Of a stretch of 64,000 nt of DNA, positions 11,521 to 24,979 are shown one piece after another. The notes beneath the pieces are model-generated. The model was not told the origin of the DNA. It did no database searches and saw nothing but the letters and a program-made list of their open reading frames with translations. Position 1 is the first letter of the stretch, and each line of letters begins with the position of its first letter. A program made the translations under genes and the position numbers. Origin of the DNA: Echinococcus granulosus (lineage: Eukaryota > Platyhelminthes > Cestoda > Cyclophyllidea > Taeniidae); NCBI RefSeq assembly GCF_000524195.1, contig NW_020170427.1:553183-617182 (forward strand), in the 5' to 3' direction.

Positions 11521-13749
11521 CTCCATTTGGTTGCTAAAGTGTCAGAACAGAGGGTTTGGGCTGCACTTGACTGCTTGCAGCTCATACCAGCAAAGGCGGC
11601 AACGACGATAACATGGATGAATGCGGATGTTCAGCGATATCTGGAGCATCCAAGTTCCACGCCATTAGCGCGACGCTTCGAAGTTAAAAGAAGATCACAC
11701 ATTAAGCAAATTTGAAAACGATGCGAAATCACCCAGACGAAATACTAGTTAAGCGGCCCTAGCTTCTCACTACAGAGTTCTTCGCGTTTACTTTAAAGAT
11801 GTTTCTACGCAGGCATGCCTCATACGATCTGATATAACTCGGACGACACACCGATGCTGGTACAAAGGGGTATGTCCTTTTAACATTTTTGGTGCCATTT
11901 TATAGGTGAAGTGAAAGTTAATTCCCGTGAAATCAACAAGAGCCGTTGTCAAAATGTTTGAAATTTTAGACCTTTTTGCATCTGCATTTAATTCATTTGA
12001 GTGGTATCAGTATAGTAGACGCAAAAAGTAATCGCAAGGAATACGCTCAAGGAAAGAAAGACAGCCACTCAGAACAGGAGTTATCTCGTCTGACCTAGTT
12101 AGCAGTCGATTTTTGGGTATTTTTAATTATGAATTACAAAAATATTATTTTGAAGTACATCCACAGTGTCATGGGATAACAAAGGTATAGCCACAATCAA
12201 AGCAACAGACAGCACACATGGGCCGCTATTTTCGAATGTACCTCATATTGAAAAAAGTACAATAGAGCTGTCTATACCAGTTGAAAATGGTTAATACATT
12301 CCAGTTTTGACACAATCAATTTGAGAGCTGCAACATAAAACGGATTCAAGAGGCGAATTCGAAGCATTCAACAATGCGTGCGGGTTAGTCACCCCAACTG
12401 CCCTCCCTTTCTCAGTGACGACAGTCAAATGCAGGGTCATTCAGCACGCCACTAACTCCTCAAACCATTTCATTTAGAAATGAACTTTTCTGCCTGCTTG
12501 TTTACTCAAAATTAATGTAATCGCCAATTAAACTCTTAGAGGACGAATGATATTTGTAATACACACCCATTTAAGTAATCCTTAAGAATGACGCACCTCC
12601 TCCATCAGGTATTAACCTTCAGTGATGAGTCTGGGGGTGGCTGTATTACAAGCTCATTTAATCATGCATCCTTTAGGTGCACGGCTTTTCGGCCTATTTT
12701 GGGGCACATTCTTCAGCACCCCTGTGATTTCTGCTTTCAGTGTTCCACTGTTTTGAACCTCTACGAAAGACTTCAAACCAGTGATGGTTGTGTTTGAAAT
12801 CCGAGCTATGAAAATTTATCTAACGTATTTGAAGTCCACTAAGAGCTGGACAATATTCTGCAAAGTTTATTTCACATATCACTGATTTGTCATTGCGAAT
12901 GTTGCCCAAAAGCTTTATGATAGGAAGGACGGCCTCGGAGGCACAAGTCGCTTCCTATTCGTCAATTTCACATTGTCATAATTTCAAGGCTGACAAGTCG
13001 TCTGCTTGAATTGCTCTCCGCATCAGTCATCACGGTAGTATTCGAACAACATCAACTGCAAGACAGGTAATAACCTTGGCAGAGCAGGACCACATGAAAC
13101 AATGAGCATATTAACAAGGCTGTTGTCCTTGGAGAAGGACCTGTGTGTCTTAGTGTCTTAGGAAAGAGTCACTCTAAAAAGAGGAAAATTATCAGCTTCA
13201 ATCACTTACTTCTACCATTATCATGCACTATGGCTTCTAGTTCCTCAAATTAATGTCTGCTTTGATGCCTCAAAAGCATTATTTAGTTGTCACTCGCCGG
13301 TCCCACTCCTGGCTACTACTAACCAGTTGGATCCGCTCCAACTCATGTCTTCATGGGTGGTTATCTTAGGGTAAATAAGGTAGAAGTGATGGAGGGAGAT
13401 ACCAGGTACCGAAAGGCAAAGAAAGAAGGCGAAGAGGACCGTTGCAAAATGTGTACAAACAGAGGCAGCCAAGTTAAGGTATTTCATCATACAGACATAG
13501 AACAATGAAAATGCCTGTCTCAATGACAGGCCAGTGGATGGGTGAAAGGATGTGATACCGTTGTTTGCTGCACCGCGTAGGTGATATCTGTGAATGTTTT
13601 GTAAGCTCAACTTAGTCGGCAGAATTTTGACGCTACAATTTGAAAATACAAGCAAAACTATTGTCAGCACACTCCACAAATAACTAAATCCATTTATTTT
13701 AACTAAACGTGGTGAAAATTAAGCACCAAATCACCCCGCCAATCGGGGT
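11521..13749. other. No gene seen
   Basis: Only short open frames without recognisable similarity. The longest, on the minus strand at 13290-13679 (129 codons), is hydrophobic and Ser-rich, matches no family I know, and has no supporting splice context. Confidence 0.5.
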
Positions 13750-13930
13750 TGGCAATTTCACACGAAGGAGATGGAATAGTTCAGATTTGCGCTTGGGAGA
13801 GAGGTAACTTGAACCGTAGCACCTACCACTGTTGGAATGCGCTTTGCTGGAAGAAGAGGGTGAAGGAAGTGGCGGTGTGCTACCTCGGTCTGAACCACTC
13901 ACTATCCACTAACAAACTCTCCTCGCCTAC
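13750..13930 (+). repeat. Interspersed repeat family R2, copy 1
   Basis: Aligns with 17905-18060 in the same orientation and with the reverse complement of 20930-21080. The shared core is a CACCTACCACTGTTG-like word, a GCGCTTTGCTGGAAGAAG-like word, GTGAAG, then ACCACTCAC. Translations of copies 1 and 3 share a (S/G)TYHCW motif, which could mean a former coding segment or simply shared DNA ancestry. Confidence 0.7.
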
Positions 13931-14039
13931 TCTTATTGTGAAAGTACACAAAACAATTTAATTACATCACAAACTTTAAAGTATGTCACACCTCAGCAAA
14001 GGGAATGAAACTTAAGTAACTCTATCGAGCAAACCACCT

Positions 14040-14640
14040 GTCTGGGTGTCAGTAGATTAAAGCAGTAGGAGGCGTCAGATTCCAGGTCACCCATGTTTTC
14101 CGAGCATCCCAGAATACGTTTCAAGAGTGATGGTAGTGGAAGTGGTAGTAGAGATCGTCCACTTACGAAGTAGAAGACGGTTGCTCTCTGTGGTAAGACT
14201 CACTTAAATATATCGGCATGTAAAGGTCAGTCGCCTTGACCGCAGTCATCTAATTCTTTCCCGTTCGTTACTTTTCCACTATCTTAGGCTGAAAGTAAGA
14301 CTAAAGCGGAAGCATGGGATAAGCTCACTCCAGAAGTAGGAGCGGGAGCAAAACGATAAGGAGTTTATTTAATATGATTTTAGTTTTGGTAGATTTATTT
14401 ACACCGGCTCGCATTCGTCTACTCTCACGCCATCCACAGATGCATAAAAAGATGTAGGAATGGAGGGATGGAAGGAAAAGTCAAGAATGATTAGGATCAA
14501 GGTCAGTCATAGTATACCTGCGTTTGTTATAATTTTGTATGTTTGTTAAATAAGGGAAATGAAAAAAAGGATGGAATGACTGGGGGAGGAATTTACAATA
14601 GTATTCAGTCGCTGCTACTGCCGCTGCTGCTGATGTGACC
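14040..14640 (+). repeat. Interspersed repeat family R1, copy D (partial)
   Basis: Aligns with 19480-20440. Shared words include the GCATTCGTCT.CTCTCAC.CCATCCACAG region (14410 against 20204), GGATTTTAG or GATTTTAGTTTT (14376 against 20168), TATACCTGCGTTTG (14513 against 20304) and a GCCGCTGCTGC block (14620 against 20405). About 340 bp present in the other copy (roughly 19750-20090) are absent here. It lies directly downstream of an R2 copy, as the partner copy also does. Confidence 0.7.
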
Positions 14641-15459
14641 ACTAAAATTACTGTAATGGGGGAATGACTAAGAAAGGGGATGGGAAGGCGGTAAAGACGT
14701 TCATATATGAGAAAGGAAAACAGAGAGCTAGGAAGAAAGCAGGGTAAAACCAGTAAAAATGGCTAGAAAGAATAAGTGAATGCAATAGGGCTGAAAGGGG
14801 AGGTTTACAGCAGGCTGAGAAAAAGGCCTCGACGATCCCATAATTGCTAGCTTTGTTGTAACTTCTTCCTTTCCATTCTAGTCATTACCACCAAGACAGT
14901 GAGAGTAACGATGAGCAAATCTTCGTTGCTTTCCCCTACGTTTCCTCATTTCTTCGGGCTGTTTTTAATCCAGTGAAAGCGACTACCATTTATCCACCCA
15001 ATGTGGCCCTTTATCATCCAAAATACAACTGCATAATTTTCTCATGCTTGGGCTGGGTATGCTAAAATTGGCGTGTCTTTAGCTGATCTCGCTCAATTCC
15101 TTAAACTAATGTACAGCAATATTTTGCAAAAGTTAAAGGAAAGATTTTTACTAAAAAAGGTTTGTTTGGGTTATTTTATTCACTTTGGCACAACTTAGAA
15201 CTATTTCTTTATAACTCCTTTTTGTGAAATTAAAATAATGCAGCTGCCGTATGAACCAGTGGTGTGTAGTGCTCTGAGGCGTCCACGAAGCTGTAATAGA
15301 AAAATTTTGTGTTTTTTGTGTGGAATGGTTTAAAAGGCTAAAGCTAAACCATCACAAACACCTCCATTGCAGCCTCCAGAAATCTAAACACCATTAAACA
15401 AAGGTTTAGCCATCCAGAAACCACCTGTTCATACTTCCATTACTAATGTTGCCCGCATC
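14641..15459. other. No gene seen
   Basis: Purine-rich at 14640-14830, resembling in composition the sequence after the partner R1 copy near 20450-20700. The remainder is plain AT-rich sequence with no supported open frame. Confidence 0.4.
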
Positions 15460-15740
15460 CACTTTTCTTGTTTCCTTTTTTATATTCACCTTATCCATAT
15501 CTACCCATCTATTTATTCAAGATCTACCCTAAACATCTTTACTTTTTTCTTTCATTCAAATTAAGTCCATTTATGTTTTCTCCGCCTAAGATTCTATTAT
15601 CCATCAACTATATTGTTACAGCAGTTCTCATCCAGTAATTTTGCTCCTTAAAACTTTTAATCACCTTTTCACACCTTATCCATCCATCCAGTTATTTACT
15701 AATCTTCTTACTTATCGAATTATTCATCCATTCATTCGGT
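15460..15740. repeat. Degenerate TCCA/ATCT tetranucleotide-like tract
   Basis: Pyrimidine-rich DNA with repeated TATCCAT, CCATCCATCCAG and ATCTACCC words. It resembles 26520-26720 and 27200-27440 on the same strand and 8815-9115 on the other. Probably decayed microsatellite or tail sequence of repeats. Confidence 0.6.
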
Positions 15741-16679
15741 GCAAACGAACCCAGTGATAGAATATCAAACAGTAGCTATGAGTAGGTTTTCGTTTCTAGG
15801 GCTTGTGAAACATTCCAGTGGGTGCACAAAATTTCTGCCTTTCCTCAGCTTTGACTGTTCGGCCGGTTGACGCAGGCGATATGAGGTGTAGTTACGGAAA
15901 GGCGAATGCCAAGTTCGGCATCTCTCCACCTCGTTCTTCTAATCTCTCCATCGATGACGACGAACATTGTGGTTGTAGTACCGATATACAGGCAAATGGG
16001 TGGACAGGGGAATAGGTAGATAGATGAGTGAATGGATGATGATTCCTAAAACACCTGACTGCTTTTACCTTAAACTTTACAAAAGTGGGAAGGCACTTCC
16101 GAACGCGAGTCAAATGCAACAAAGCTTGAGATTTCGCCTGGGCACGTATTCGGCTCTTTTATACTATCTATGGTCACATATTCGCTCTCCCAGCATGTGT
16201 TACTGTCAATCTCTAGATTTGCTATGATCTTAATTCAATTTCTTCTGTATATTTTAACGCAACCATTGTTAACGTTAGCTGGCCTGATATCTGATATAGA
16301 CGAAATGTATTTAGTCGATAATCATTGTGGAACGCTTTGGCTGGATACGATGGAACATCTTATTCGAATAAGTAAACTGAATTTAGAACGGTAGGAAATA
16401 AACATCCACCATAGTTATAGCCTGCGATTCGAGTGATTGGTCAAGGACAAGAAACTTAACTGCCAAATACCTGCGATCGAACAGTAAAATAAAGGGATGT
16501 GACTTACGCACCTAACAAGATTTTGACAGAGAGACAAGGAATTCATTTGGGTGTCGATCATACTAAACCGTGGTGTTCTTCCCTGATGGTTGATTAAGTA
16601 CACTTTGTCTACATGGGACATCAGCCAAACTTGTCTACCTTACCGTCCATTCGCCACCATCGGTTGCGTACGCGTGCCG

Positions 16680-16800
16680 GAGGTGTGGGATGAGCTGATC
16701 CGAGGTGAGGTGGAGTGAGGATATCAGAGATCATGGCGGTATAAGCTGATGGCTTAAAATGAGCATTTCAAGAGTTATTTAAATTCACCTTGGGATAAAA
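16680..16800 (+). repeat. Interspersed repeat family R3, copy 1
   Basis: Aligns with 24160-24265: both have a CCGAGGTGAGG/CCAAGGTGAGG-like word, then a GATCATGG/GACCAAGG-like word, TTAAAATGAG, and TTAAATTCACCT or CTAAATTCACCT with the same spacing. A third copy at 29440-29540 matches in reverse complement. Confidence 0.7.
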
Positions 16801-17904
16801 AGGCCTTTTTTATGACGCGGGGTAGTGGCGTATGAAACCAATTTGCTTGTCTAGATGTTAAATGGATAGTCTGAATTGCCGAAAGTTCGAGTGAACGCAT
16901 CTACTTCCACTGTTTTACTTCTAAAACTTCTAACTAATAAAAGAGCCTTGCCAGCAACAGTCTATGTATTCAACAAAGCAGAACTTGATATCCACTGATG
17001 GGGAACTATATTCCTTCAATTTTCCTACAACCGCAAATTTTATGGATCCATTCTTGGTTTAGATTCCTCAAAAATCTCTTCTTAAGAAGCTTCACTACTG
17101 GAGCGAATCCCAGACAACTATACTTTGCGCATTTCTCTCCACCAGTGTTAGTAAATGAAAGAATTGCTTTCTCTTTGCATTCTAACCTTTGCCATTTATC
17201 ACTTTACTCCCGTCATCTTGCTTTCTGTTAAGAGAACACTTTGGTACCTTTCTCCACAGCTGCCCAAATGCAAGAAATCCATTTTCCACACGTTTGTACT
17301 CAATTGCGTTGTTATTTTACCCCTACTTGTGGTACATGAGTTTGCCATAGCCACTGTAAAAGCGAAGGCGGAAATGCGTCGTTATTTTAGTAGCAGTCGA
17401 GTTTGCCAGATTTATGCAGCACCAGGTAATTAACTGAATAAATTAAATCCTTCTGCGCTACTAAAGGGACCGACTGATGCAGTTCTCAATATTTTTTCGT
17501 CAATCTTTAAAGTAGAAGGCACTTTGTTATCCTATTTAGTGAAATGTACAGGACAGTACACTACCAACACAGGATACGTACTACGATGTGTTTCTGCAGC
17601 TCCGAATTTGCAATCGGATTGCAGGAATGCGCACTGCTGATCCTCTACTGCAAGCACCCGCTCTTTTACAATCTCTGTTAAGAGGCGATTTCACAGGTGT
17701 CACGCCTCTTTCTGTCTTCAGCTATTAGCATCCTAAGTTACACATTGTTTGTGTTTCAATCTTGAATACCTTTATCAAATTGCAGACCCAGACTGGGCTA
17801 ACCTGGTTGGTAACAAAGAAAAGGTGCTTAAAACCGACAACCATTGATTGCTGACTGCAGATGAAATTGAAGATGATAAATTTCACACATAGAGATCAAA
17901 ATGG
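16801..17904. other. No gene seen
   Basis: The frame 17155-17433 (92 codons) is hydrophobic but matches no family I know. Nothing else is supported. Confidence 0.4.
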
Positions 17905-18060
17905 CTCAGTCGTGTGCCAGAAAGGGAGGTGACTCGGAGCGTGGCACCGACTACTGTTGCATTGTGCTTTTCTAGAAGAAGGAGGTGAAGAAAATGGCTG
18001 TGTGACACGCTGATGTGGACCACTCACCGACCATTTACCAGCTGTCCTCACGAATTCTTA
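17905..18060 (+). repeat. Interspersed repeat family R2, copy 2
   Basis: Same orientation and same order of words as 13750-13930: GTGCCAGAAAGGGAGGTGAC, a GCACCGACTACTGTTGC core, a TTCTAGAAGAAGGAGGTGAAG segment and ACCACTCACCGACC. Diverged, with no open frame kept. Confidence 0.7.
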
Positions 18061-18559
18061 GCGCCAGGGCACAGCCCATATCCTCGCCTCATCAACAACA
18101 ACTACAGTAACGCAATTATCATCATCATCAACCTCATCTTTCCTTTATTTGAGATGAGGGTGTTTTATGCCCATGCTTTGATTTGAAAAAAAAGGCTTTC
18201 ATGTAATTTCCCCTGATTTTTCAGTCTTTCTGTAGGTCCCTTCATCCTAACAAGCTTAACTCAGTTTTTAGTAGGAAAAATCCATTCTTAATTCATTCAA
18301 GCATGATAATTACATATTTTTGTCACCTATGTTTTACTTTTGCTTGGTTTGCTTTTGCTTTTAGTAATCACGAAAACAATCGACTTCTAGCCACATGTGC
18401 TACTCACCCTTATTTTTATACCCCTCTGTCCATTTTGCTCGCGATCACGTTATTGCCAAAGAAGGTGGTAATCACTTAGAGTATCGAGAGACTACGGAGG
18501 ATGGTAACGGAAGTGAAGATGAGGCTGTTTCCTACCCTTTTCTGCCTACTTCTTCCATC

Positions 18560-18960
18560 TCCACAGGCGCATTTCCCCGCTGTATGAGAAATGAGGCGGG
18601 AAGTGTTGCATTGCGTAGACTCACTACAAGGAGTGTAAGAATAGGGCATTCCCTTGAGGGACTCACTAGCCACTTGGTGTTATTTACTGGTTTGACTGTT
18701 TCTCAAGAAGGAATTATTCTTGGTCACCTTCCATTTGTAGTGAGATGGATTGAGTTGAGTCGAGTTGATAAATAGGGAGGGAGAAAGAAGCGTATAGATG
18801 GTATATGGAGTGATCTTGAATGTGGGCGTTTGATCTTTATCAGGTTGGACATTGTCTTGCACATAGGCAAGTACATAAAAAGGACGCGTGATACGGTAGA
18901 AGTGAAACGGTGGCCGCCTTGGTAGTAAGGTGGTATTGAATAGTCAGCAGAATAATGACA
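18560..18960 (-). repeat. Interspersed repeat family R1, copy C (5' part as oriented in copy A)
   Basis: The reverse complement aligns with parts of 10840-11520 and with 24900-25250 read as reverse complement. Shared features are a CTGTGGAGATGGAAG-like word (18555-18570), CTATTCTTA (18638 region) and the ACTACAAATGGAAG/CACTATAAATGGAAG segment. Three copies in two orientations support a dispersed family, not a local duplication. Confidence 0.65.
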
Positions 18961-19189
18961 TTTTGAGTAGCCTAACGAATATTAAAATAAAATCTATACG
19001 TCATTTCTCAACATAGCTCCTTAGTCGGTCAATTAACAATGCAAAACTTCGCCTTTTACTTTTATTGCGAATCACTCCATCAGTAGGCACACATTAATCT
19101 GCATGATCAAGAGGAGAGCAGACTCCCTCTTGAGTGTAATGCAGCACCCATCATGGAGAGGCTCATCAAAATTTAGGAAGTACATTCTG

Positions 19190-20440
19190 GCATTGCGTAC
19201 TCGTCTTTCCCAGGCACCACATAAAAAGCTTTCCGCTTTGTTTATTTTTACTTCTCCTGCCCAGCTTATTGTGCAGCAGCTATTAATATCATCTTTCTCT
19301 TCGTCGTACCCATCATTCTTACAAGCACTCGACCTTACACTAGGTCAGAGACGATTGAGTAAAATCACCTTTTTCCAGTGTTTCGATGATTACTCCACTT
19401 CTTCTGCCTCTTCCGCATTTGGGTGAGGGTGTTTCAGGCCCTTTGTGCTGCCACCACACAACCCAATTGTTACAATATCAGTGGATTAGAACAGTACGAG
19501 GCGTTAGTTTCCAGGTTACCCTTGTTTTTCGTTCTTGTTAGAATGTACTTACAGGGAAGCAGTAGTAGTAATAGGGGTAGTAGAAGGCAGCTCATGCGGA
19601 CCGTTTACCTAAGAGGTAGAGAAGAGGATCTCGTCTTTCCGAAAGCGGTTGTTTCCTATGATAAAACCCACTTGAATGCATTGAAATGTGATTAGTCGTT
19701 ACCCTGACTACGGTAACCTATTCTTTCCCTTTTGGTGTCGTTTTGATCTCGTAAACCAAAGAGACAGAGAACCTGTACAGTGAGTTTTTCGTCTATGACC
19801 TTAAAAAGTAGAGATGACTATTAACTCTGTGGTTTTTCTCTGTAAAGTCGTACACTAGGATTAAAAATTTTGCTGTATGTCAGAGGAAAGAGCATGAGAT
19901 GAAAGCTATTTAAGGGCGCTGGCAGACTACTACTCAGGCCCGTCATGTCTTGAACGTTGACCTCAGTACTGCAACAACGTCTAATGGTACGGATTACAAA
20001 TTCAGCTGTAATGATGGTATTAGATGAACGCTTTGCATTCTTCTGTAAGAATAGGATATTTCTCCTTCGTTATCTTAGTCCAGAAGTTAAACCAGAAATA
20101 AAAGCACGGGACACTCTCACCCTAGAAGCAGAAAGTGGAAACAGAACGATAAGCAGTCTATTCAATAGGATTTTAGTTTTAACAGATTTACTAACACCAG
20201 CACGCATTCGTCTGCTCTCACACCATCCACAGTTGCACAAAAAAGACGTAGGAATGGAGGACCAGAGGGAATGGGCAACAGTGACCAGGGTCAAGGTCAA
20301 TCGTGGTATACCTGCGTTTGCTATGATCTCGTGTGCTTGTGAGAAAAAGCAAACGAGGAAGAAGAACGGAATGCTTGACTAAGGAAGTTTCAATCGTTTT
20401 TAGCCGCTGCTGCCGCTGATGCGACCGCTGCTAGTTCTTG
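19190..20440 (-). repeat. Interspersed repeat family R1, copy C continued
   Basis: Bases 19220-19450 align with 25460-25700 (copy B) in the same orientation on the + strand, sharing AAGCTTTCC/AAGGCTTTCC, a TCTTTCTCTT word, a GATTACTCCAC word and GAGGGTG.T. Bases 19480-20440 align with 14040-14640 (copy D). The 141-codon open frame at 19957-20382 lies wholly inside this block, so it is better explained as repeat sequence than as a gene. The - strand label follows the orientation given to copy A. Confidence 0.65.
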
Positions 20441-20929
20441 AATCAAAAAAGATGAATGTGGAGCGAGGTTGAGGAAGTGGAGTTTAGGTGGGATGAGCGG
20501 GAAAGAAGAGGCAGTACTGTAACAAGGCCCATTTTTGTAAATATTGAAGAAGGTACCAGCAGGTGCCTATAGTAGGAGAGGGTTGATAAAATAAGAGCAC
20601 TCACGCAACAATCGAGGAATGGTGTTGATACGGAGGTTGAATTGGAAGAGAAAATAAATTCATTTAAGAGAAGATGAAGGAAAGGATGGAATCAGGCTGA
20701 AATCAGCGGCAATTCCATTCTCGTGGTGATAATGACAGAGGCAGTAGAGATAGAAGTAGCAAGCTTGGTGATTGAGGTAGAATTTGCGATCGCCTCCGCC
20801 CTTCTTCTGCTGCCATTGAATAGGTATTGTTGTCTTTGTCGTTCCTGTAGTAGTTGCTGCTACTGCTGCAGCCTTTGGAAATAAGGCGAGGAGATGGGCT
20901 GTATTCTCACATTAAGTGTAGTCTAAGAC

Positions 20930-21080
20930 AGGTGGCAGGTGTTCAGTGTGTCGTCAAGATAAGCGCAGCAGATCTCCATTCCTCTATTTACGCTCATCCA
21001 TGCAAGCGAGTCCCAACAATGGTAGGTGCCAAGCTGCTGAGTGCTTCTTGGAGTCATCACTTCTCCAGAGACAGTGTATG
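20930..21080 (-). repeat. Interspersed repeat family R2, copy 3 (inverted)
   Basis: The reverse complement carries GGCACCTACCATTGTTGG, a GCTTGCATGGATGAG segment and GACACACTGAAC in the same order as 13750-13930. The minus-strand translation shares the TYHCW motif with copy 1. Confidence 0.6.
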
Positions 21081-24000
21081 AGCCACCTCTTCTTTTTGTA
21101 ATGTTATCGACGCCAAAAGAACCTGCATAGTCAGTACTCAACAAGTAATAGTTTCACGCTTTCTCCACTTTGTTGCAGCCTTCAATGCACTTAAGAGTAA
21201 TACGAAGGTACAGCTGAATAAGGCCGGGAATAACAGTAGATTGAGAAGGAACAGAAGAAAAATACTTACAACTATTAAACATCTCAATGACAGCATCTAC
21301 AGAGGATCTAAAGAAGGATTTCATCCTAGAGTTGGTCTAGCGTGGGTTCAGAAGGAAAGCAATCCACAATCCGATGGCCGACTTGGTACTCTGGCGATAC
21401 ACCCTGATCCGTGTTATGCTATTGCATCGTGCATCGGTCAGTCAAAGAGAAGGTGGAAATACCTTTCAGTTAACTTAAAACAAAGGGGACAACTTTAAGG
21501 AATGCCGATGTAATGTGCCACTTTCAGGCAGTAACAAGGCCTGAAGCAACGGCTCCGTTTTGTGAAGAGGAGATGTGTTAACGATAGCGAAATTGAGCAT
21601 TGGACTAATGTGGTGGAGCGAAAGCTCAGCAGCAATGGCAATAGATAATTTTCGTGAGGGAATGAACTAACCATCTCTAAAGGAAGTGACATGCCTTTAG
21701 CACATCTAGCGTCCAGATCGAATTCACCGTCATGTATTTCCACCAGAAATGCACCTTGCAAACGAAAGAAATAGAATGCGACCTAATTTACCGTCTTTAA
21801 AAAAGTCACGTATTTTAAGTATCCTTGAATGAAGGAAGATCATTTACTATACGGGCTTAGCTTGGTGGTTAGACTATTTCGCAGGCAAACTGCTGGTGTT
21901 TGGGGGAATAAGAACTACTTTTCCAAGTTCCTTTCCAAACTTACTAAAGCAGTCGGTGATTACTACCCTCCTTCGACGAGATAATTCATAAAATTCAGTC
22001 ACACAAACTACGTTTAAAAAATAGACTTTAAGTAAGCATCAAATGCGTCTTAATAAACGACTAGTAAACATGAAATCATGTAGTGGATCCCTAAAATGTA
22101 ACGCAGGCTTGTAGGTGCATTGCCTCTTCTACCATTTACTGCAACTCTAGGATATCTCTTGAATTCCAAAGTAAAAATGTTGCTTTCTTAAAGGACGCCA
22201 TCGAATTACTCAAAGGACTTATTTGTGTTTGAAGAAGCGCTGGATGCAGATTTTAAATAGTTAAAAAATCATGACCTACACCACGCAAACTTAATTCAAA
22301 TGAGAAAATTTCCTTTCTTGCAGACCAAATGTCAGCGGTTTTTGAACAAGTAAACACACAGCATCAAGCAATGATTACAAGAGGAAAGCAAAACGCAATG
22401 ACTAGTCCAGGTAGAGGACAGTTTCCAAAATCTGTCTTTCTTTTATCTATTCGAGGCGCAAAGGCCGCTAGAGTAGACTCAATTTCTGTGAGCCTAAGGA
22501 AATCAAGCATTCCTAACTAGTTGGTTACCATGCTGGAGGGAATGCCGCTAAAGTAATTAATGTTGGCAAATCGCACAGGGCCGCAAAACCCCGTTCTTTC
22601 GATTGAGGGTAAAATCATTCTTTATGAAAAATTTCAGAGTTGCCTGCTTTTTGGACGTTGAGAGAGAGGTGTTATTAGACGCACTGCTATCATCGTCCTC
22701 CTCTCTTAGCTGGACTGTACTACCGTTATTACGGCTCGTTGCAGTTGCTGAATCATGATCTCGACATTAAGAGTTGCCAGATGTACTTTGGACAAGCAAT
22801 TGTTTATTGGAGTTTACAAGTGGAGAGAAACTAAAAGAATCATTTTTGAAGTAGGATAAGAAACTCCGAACTGCAGTGTTTTGATCTGATGATAAAGCTA
22901 TTGCTATTTTGTCGACAGGAGACACCGGTTTAAATAACTCAGTTCATTGTCTATTCTCGGCCAGAGAAAGTGTAAGGGTGGTGGAAGGTTCTGTCAACTC
23001 CGCTTGTCTGTAAGTATCCTTTTTATGCCTTATTTATAGATAGGCAAAGTGGGAAGTGACCGGGTAACACGTACACCAGCTGTCAATGTGACGGAAATGA
23101 GTGAGCAAACGCCAAGCTAACCTATGTAAGAAGATTTTAGTCGCTAGTTTGAATCCATGCGCAAAAAGTCACCCACACGTGTGTGGATACAGTCAGCATC
23201 AATCTCTACTCTAACCGCGCTTAACTGTTTGGTTCGTCGCCTTACCAAAATCACACCACAAATACCAAGCGGTTCGAGAGATAGAAGGACGAATGACACG
23301 TCTACTTGTCATCGATATGAAGGGATGAGAAGTACCATGAAATGGGTTTGTGGGCAGCCAACCAATCAATCTCCTATTTTACAACCACTTGACTGCGATT
23401 GGTAGTTTGTTAAAGTAATTTTGATGGAAGATTTGAATTAATACAGAAGTGGGGTAGAAAATTCTTGCAGAAGGTTTCATGAAACAGGACTGCGCTACTT
23501 TCCAGATATCTGCAGATAGATGATGCCAATGCAGAGTTCGCTGCTGCTACAAAAGAGCTGGGAAGAAGAATTACAGTTCAACGTAGAGATTATGGAAGAG
23601 AGAGATAAACAAGAGCTCTGTTTAACTTGTTACCACATCGGCTCAGAGCTGCTTTATGTCCGAAAAGCAACTGTTAGTAAAGAATATGAAAGAGAAAATG
23701 ACTCACTTTCATTCCATCATTACCGTAGCAATTGCAAGATCCATCCTTTCAAAGTCAGAATCTGTCACTTTCAAATGATCCCACCTGGATTTACTCCCAA
23801 CGACTGGCAAAATAAGCAAGATTTCTTAACTGGCAATTCATTAAAGTGAGCCTCACCGCTGCTAGTTACCCTTCGTTAGGTAGGCGATTAAAGTAGATCA
23901 CTTGGGAAGAAGTGCTGCAAACGGCAATTTCTCCCTTCTTTACTGCTGCCGGTCGGATCTTGAAGTCAACGAAGACAGCAGAAACGTACATCAACAAACA

Positions 24001-24159
24001 AGAAATTCGGCGGGAATAATAGCAGCCTGGTAAATAGCCCATCGGCTAGTTATCTGCAAAGGCCGTGATCGAAGTCACAGAAAGTTAAGTGACATTTTTA
24101 AATGAGAGGGTTGCTTTCAGTAATCGAGATATGCGTTGAGGAGGAGGTTTAAGACTAGC
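21081..24159. other. No recognised gene
   Basis: Contains several short open frames. The two with most amino-acid complexity are 21241-21498 (85 codons, basic) and 23520-23849 (109 codons, starting ATG). Neither has a motif I recognise or obvious partner exons, so I do not call them genes. Confidence 0.45.
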
Positions 24160-24265
24160 TGGTCCAAGGTGAGGCGAGGTTGTAGGGGACCAAGGTGGTG
24201 GACATTGACTATTTTAAAATGAGAGTTTCTAGAGAGATCTAAATTCACCTCAGGACGAATGGATT
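24160..24265 (+). repeat. Interspersed repeat family R3, copy 2
   Basis: Same orientation and word order as 16680-16800, with GGTCCAAGGTGAGGCGAGG, TTTTAAAATGAGAG and CTAAATTCACCTC. Confidence 0.7.
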
Positions 24266-24979
24266 CGAAATGGTGAAAAAGGAGTGGCCACTAGCAGGGT
24301 GACTGAACATCAAATTCCAACATATTCTACTAAATTTGACTATAGAGACTAAATGTTTTCGGGATTAGAGGAACCTCTTCTCTACATTGTAGTTTAAGAG
24401 TTTCCGTGACCCGACTACTATTGCAACTATTCAAATGTATTGTCGGGTGAACAAGAAAAAAAGATGACCTGATAACCTGTACTTTGTACTGCTTTCATTC
24501 ACTGTCATTCTAGCAGGTGGTTTGTGTGATCGAAAATGAAAAATTTGACTCCTTTCCCGGAGGCGTGACACATTCTCAAGTTCGTAATGTAGCTTAATAA
24601 ATTTGTACGGATTCAACCACTGCTGAAAGCGTCTTAGAGCTCTTTGAATCTTGAAACAATCACCACAATAACCTTTTTAAAGAAGTACAGACAAGCTGTG
24701 GTAAGCGCTTTTATGCACCATTTTGTCACTGAAAGCCAAAAAATTGTCTCTGATTGCCGTCCCTTCTGTCTTAATCATTCCTCAACCCTTCCTCTCATTT
24801 CATGTGTTGCCGGGAGACTGTCGCATGCTAACATCTAATAAAGGTGTTAATCAGTTGGAGTTCAAAGAATCCCCATCAGGGTAGTTCAGAGGACGAAGTT
24901 AGAAATGAAGATGGAGCCAATCATTGCATCCTTTAACTCACTTTCTGCTTCCATCTCCACAAGTAAGCTTTGCAACTGC

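Noticed and set aside
19957..20382. 141-codon open frame as a gene
   Set aside because: It lies inside repeat family R1, and the partner copy at 14280-14520 has the same sequence with broken frames.
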